Assembly: GCA_030447145.1 (NCBI GenBank)
Contig: JAUJLY010000118.1
Span: forward strand, 1-7,830
DNA length: 7,830 nt
Direction of reading: 5' to 3'
From: Thermomicrobiales bacterium
GTDB lineage: Bacteria > Chloroflexota > Chloroflexia > Thermomicrobiales > UBA6265
The position numbers and the translations under genes are program-made. The notes beneath the pieces are model-generated. The model saw only the letters and a program-made list of their open reading frames with translations. It did no database searches and was not told the DNA's origin. Of the stretch, positions 6,201 to 7,830 are shown piece by piece (position 1 is the stretch's first letter; each line of letters begins with the position of its first letter).

Positions 6201-6341
6201 GAGCTCTAGAATAGCGCCACACGCAACGATAGCCACGGACACGGCTCCTGAATCCCTCGGGGGCCGGTGTCGTGCCCTACGCGCCCGCGCACGCGAGAAA
6301 TTGCCGGACTGCATGGGGTGTGGGTAACAGCGAAGGGAGCA

Positions 6342-6381
6342 CACAACGCCCCGTCCGACGAGAGCCGGACGGGGCGTTGTG
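6342..6381 (+). terminator. 16-bp perfect GC-rich hairpin, likely end of SWIM operon
   Basis: CACAACGCCCCGTCCG (6342-6357) and its exact complement (6366-6381) enclose an 8-base loop. It is 141 bases past the last operon stop. There is no U tract, so this is a strong stem of the GC-rich terminator kind rather than a canonical intrinsic terminator. Confidence 0.6.
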
Positions 6382-6518
6382 AAGGGGATGTGTCCAGACA
6401 CCGATTCTGGAAAGGACGGTCACGGGTTGTGGTGGTGGTCATGTCATGTCTCATGGCCCCAGCTGCATGGCGGTACATCATCTTAGCATGCCCCAGAGGG
6501 GCCAGGATCCCCCAAACG

Positions 6519-6562
6519 GGTGATTTCTGGCCCGTTCTCTGGACGCATGTCCGGGAATCACC
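6519..6562. repeat. Compound inverted repeat
   Basis: GGTGATT (6519-6525) pairs with AATCACC (6556-6562). The pairing extends inward with G:U-type pairs to 12 positions, and a nested GGAC-gcat-GTCC lies inside. It is a moderately stable branched fold in the gene-free stretch; role unknown. Confidence 0.4.
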
Positions 6563-6676
6563 TATCGTATGGATAGTTCCTTCACGACGCCGGTGATCGC
6601 GTCACGAAACCGGGTCGGTGCGGGTATCCATGATGGTTAGGAACTTGTCCTGGCAACCACTTGTACACACCCTTGA

Positions 6677-6802
6677 ACCGGTGGCGATGCCACGGGTGGT
6701 GAGGCCGAGGGCGGTGACGACGAGATCGACATCGACATCGAGATTCTCATCGAGGCCGTGATTGAGGTCCTTGAGGACGTCATGGTTGCTGCCTTCGAAT
6801 AA
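6677..6802 (+). pseudogene. Decayed fragment related to the 98-aa operon protein
   Basis: This frame is open for 41 codons before TAA (6800-6802) but has no usable start, and an in-frame TGA (6674-6676) closes it upstream. The translation ends in EILIEAVIEVLEDV, which lines up with VLHLIDTVIEVGEDI of the 98-aa protein. The DNA agrees at 27 of 36 positions (about 6746-6781 against 5830-5865), including the exact 11-mer GTGATTGAGGT. Just upstream, LEPV in a shifted frame resembles LENPV of the same protein, consistent with a frameshift. The N-terminal half is not detectable. I infer a broken paralogue; an independent short acidic ORF is the alternative. Confidence 0.5.
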
Positions 6803-6833
6803 GCCCTGAGTCGTTCAGGTCTCGATGACCTGT

Positions 6834-6881
6834 AAGAACCCCTGGTGGCAGCTGGACGCGAGCCTGCCACCAGGGGTTCTT
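6834..6881. terminator. 17-bp perfect hairpin, bidirectional terminator
   Basis: AAGAACCCCTGGTGGCA (6834-6850) and its exact complement (6865-6881) enclose 14 bases. The stem foot is AAGAA/TTCTT, so a transcript from either strand ends its stem in UUCUU. It sits between a + strand remnant (stop 6802) and the end of a - strand gene (6973), the usual place for a shared terminator. Confidence 0.75.
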
Positions 6882-6972
6882 GTGTGTCTTGCGATGCGGC
6901 CACGCGTGTCGCTTGATCCCCTCTTCCTCCCTCTCCAGCTTCATAGATACCGAAGCGGGTTCCTGGTATCCA

Positions 6973-7311
6973 TCACCGCATATTCATCCCCGGCTTTGTC
7001 ACCAGCTGCCCCTCCCGGTCGAGCACGATATCGACCATGGCAACGCTGCCGGCCATGACGTCGCACCAGACACAACCGATCGACAGCCCTGACATGTTTG
7101 ATGTGGGCGCGCCCCACGTGGCCAGCTGCTTGACCGTGACAGCCGATCGACCGAGTTCGGCACCTGGGTAGCGCTCGCGGAGCATGCGCTCAGCCTCTTC
7201 CAGGACAGGACCGGCATGCTCCCGGATCCAGGCGACGTAGGCGCGGGCACGTTCGACGCCGAACTTTTCGTCGTTGGGTGGGGGCCAGTCGGGGAGGCGC
7301 TGATCATCCAT
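6973..7311 (-). CDS. Hypothetical 112-aa protein
   Basis: I do not recognise this protein. It is 112 aa, balanced in charge, with strongly G/C-biased third positions that support coding. The N-terminal half is helical: RARAYVAWIREHAGPVLEEA, then ERMLRERYPGAE, about 21-52. The C-terminal half is beta-rich, with a CxxC pair (C80, C83, in IGCVWCDV) and an ending VDIVLDREGQLVTKPG. A single CxxC could bind metal or be redox active, but two ligands alone do not make a zinc site. The start at ATG 7311 has only a weak GAGAA in front. It stands alone, antiparallel to the SWIM operon, with the 6834-6881 terminator past its stop. A long frame in another phase on the same strand (6999-7493) is its Ser/Pro/Arg-rich shadow. 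Confidence 0.65.
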   Translation of the reverse strand: MDDQRLPDWPPPNDEKFGVERARAYVAWIREHAGPVLEEAERMLRERYPGAELGRSAVTVKQLATWGAPTSNMSGLSIGCVWCDVMAGSVAMVDIVLDREGQLVTKPGMNMR

Positions 7312-7542
7312 CTGATTCTCATAGTAAGCGAAACGCCTGGGAAGGGACCCGGGCGCTCGCGGTGGAGTCGCATTGTCCCGGCTGGGGAGTGAGACGACGT
7401 ATCACCAGTGTAGCAGTCTGCCAGGAACGCGCTCAGAGGCCGTAGAATCGACGGAGGGCGACGAAAGGCCCCTGCACGGTGTCCGGGGGGCATGTTTGCG
7501 TCGGCTCCTGGGCGGATAGCGAGTGGAGCGCGGGCCGGACAT
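7312..7542. other. Intergenic stretch, nothing recognised
   Basis: No gene, repeat or clear promoter is recognised upstream of the 112-aa gene. A promoter for that gene should lie here, but no pair of hexamers is good enough to name. Confidence 0.4.
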
Positions 7543-7577
7543 AGGCAGACGCCGGCTGTGACGACCGGCGTCTGCCT
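7543..7577 (-). terminator. 13-bp perfect hairpin downstream of the right-edge gene
   Basis: AGGCAGACGCCGG (7543-7555) and CCGGCGTCTGCCT (7565-7577) form a perfect stem with a 9-base loop, 41 bases past the stop of the - strand gene at the right edge. No U tract follows, so termination is inferred from position and stem strength. Confidence 0.55.
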
Positions 7578-7618
7578 GCTCAGGAAGGCCTAGCATCGGC
7601 TCAGGGGTGATCGCGGCC

Positions 7619-7830
7619 TTAGGTTCCGGGTGTGGCGCCCGGGGTCCCTTCTGGCTCTCCGAAGAATTCGTCAAACGAGGCAACGGGCGTGCCCTGCCCC
7701 TTCACTACTACACGTGTTCCTTCCGCTATCTGCTGCGTCTTCTCCCGAAGATTGATCCGGGTCGAGAAAACTGTCCCCGCTTCAACTCGGCTTACAGGAC
7801 CACCCGGATTGCCACGCTTGCCGCCTTGGC
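7619..7830 (-). CDS. Unrecognised protein, C-terminal 69 residues, cut by right edge
   Basis: A - strand frame is open from the right edge to TAA at 7619-7621, with no start inside the window, so only the C-terminus is seen. It reads sensibly: a Gly-rich GGKRGNPGGP, a probable beta segment (SRVEAGTVFSTRINLREKT), GTRVVVKGQGTPVASFDEFF, then a flexible Pro/Thr/Gly tail EPEGTPGATPGT. Codon bias and the terminator-like hairpin behind it support a real gene. Family and function are not recognised; the low-complexity tail suggests a secreted or surface-anchored protein or a linker end, but this is weak. Confidence 0.55.
   Translation of the reverse strand, partial: QGGKRGNPGGPVSRVEAGTVFSTRINLREKTQQIAEGTRVVVKGQGTPVASFDEFFGEPEGTPGATPGT

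Larger units (their letters stand above)
6201..6676. other. Gene-free, hairpin-rich stretch after the SWIM operon
   Basis: No convincing gene is present. The only long frame (6267-6596, +) runs through a perfect hairpin, has a poor composition and no ribosome binding site. The stretch holds the 16-bp hairpin at 6342-6381, a compound inverted repeat at 6519-6562, a CCCC-AGA-GGGG mini-hairpin (6491-6501) and a second copy of the 11-mer at 6258-6268. This density of structure could reflect a non-coding RNA, a mobilisation or replication site, or simply terminators; the sequence does not decide. Confidence 0.4.

Noticed and set aside
6267..6596. 109-aa frame on the + strand after the SWIM operon
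   Set aside because: It crosses a perfect 16-bp hairpin, has no ribosome binding site, and its composition (Arg/Pro-rich with a GTGGTGGTGGTC run) does not look like a protein.
6999..7493. 164-aa frame on the - strand
   Set aside because: It is Ser/Pro/Arg-rich, typical of an out-of-phase reading of the 112-aa gene, which has the better codon bias.
1..7830. tRNA or rRNA gene as integration target
   Set aside because: I saw no tRNA cloverleaf with a TTCGA arm or rRNA sequence near the integrase or elsewhere in the window.

Overview
The window reads as a piece of a GC-rich bacterial chromosome. Shine-Dalgarno sites are strong, third codon positions are mostly G or C, and a TTG start is used. 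The gene content and the Pro/Thr/Gly-rich tail of the right-edge protein suggest a Chloroflexota/Thermomicrobia-type organism. That placement is inference: no rRNA or marker gene is present to fix it.

Left part (1-3153, all +): three genes of the ebo (edb) cluster, the widespread set linked in cyanobacteria to export of the scytonemin precursor to the periplasm. They are the 3' end of a TatD-like hydrolase (eboB, cut by the left edge), a xylose-isomerase-like TIM-barrel protein (eboE), and a UbiA-like membrane protein (eboC). eboE and eboC overlap and look translationally linked. eboB and eboE are separated by about 560 bases, most of it filled by a 307-bp palindromic, MITE/REP-like repeat (597-903) with 17-nt terminal inverted repeats.

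Middle part (3154-6200): the apparent end of an integrated element lies 140-170 bp downstream of eboC. It carries a tyrosine integrase (-) whose extreme C-terminus looks frameshifted, and a small excisionase-like wHTH protein (-). A divergent promoter region with 15-bp direct repeats 32 bp apart follows. It then drives a + strand operon of three small genes: a SWIM zinc-finger protein and two unrecognised proteins of about 100 aa, the last two coupled by an ATGA overlap.

Right part (6201-7830): a structured, mostly gene-free stretch with several long perfect hairpins and a decayed copy related to the 98-aa operon gene (6677-6802). After a bidirectional terminator there is a 112-aa hypothetical gene (-) and the 3' end of another unrecognised - strand gene that runs off the right edge.

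The ebo proteins probably serve transport of a polyprenyl-linked or secreted metabolite. The element's integrase and excisionase would control its insertion and excision. The SWIM operon is the element's visible cargo or regulatory module, and its function cannot be read from sequence alone.
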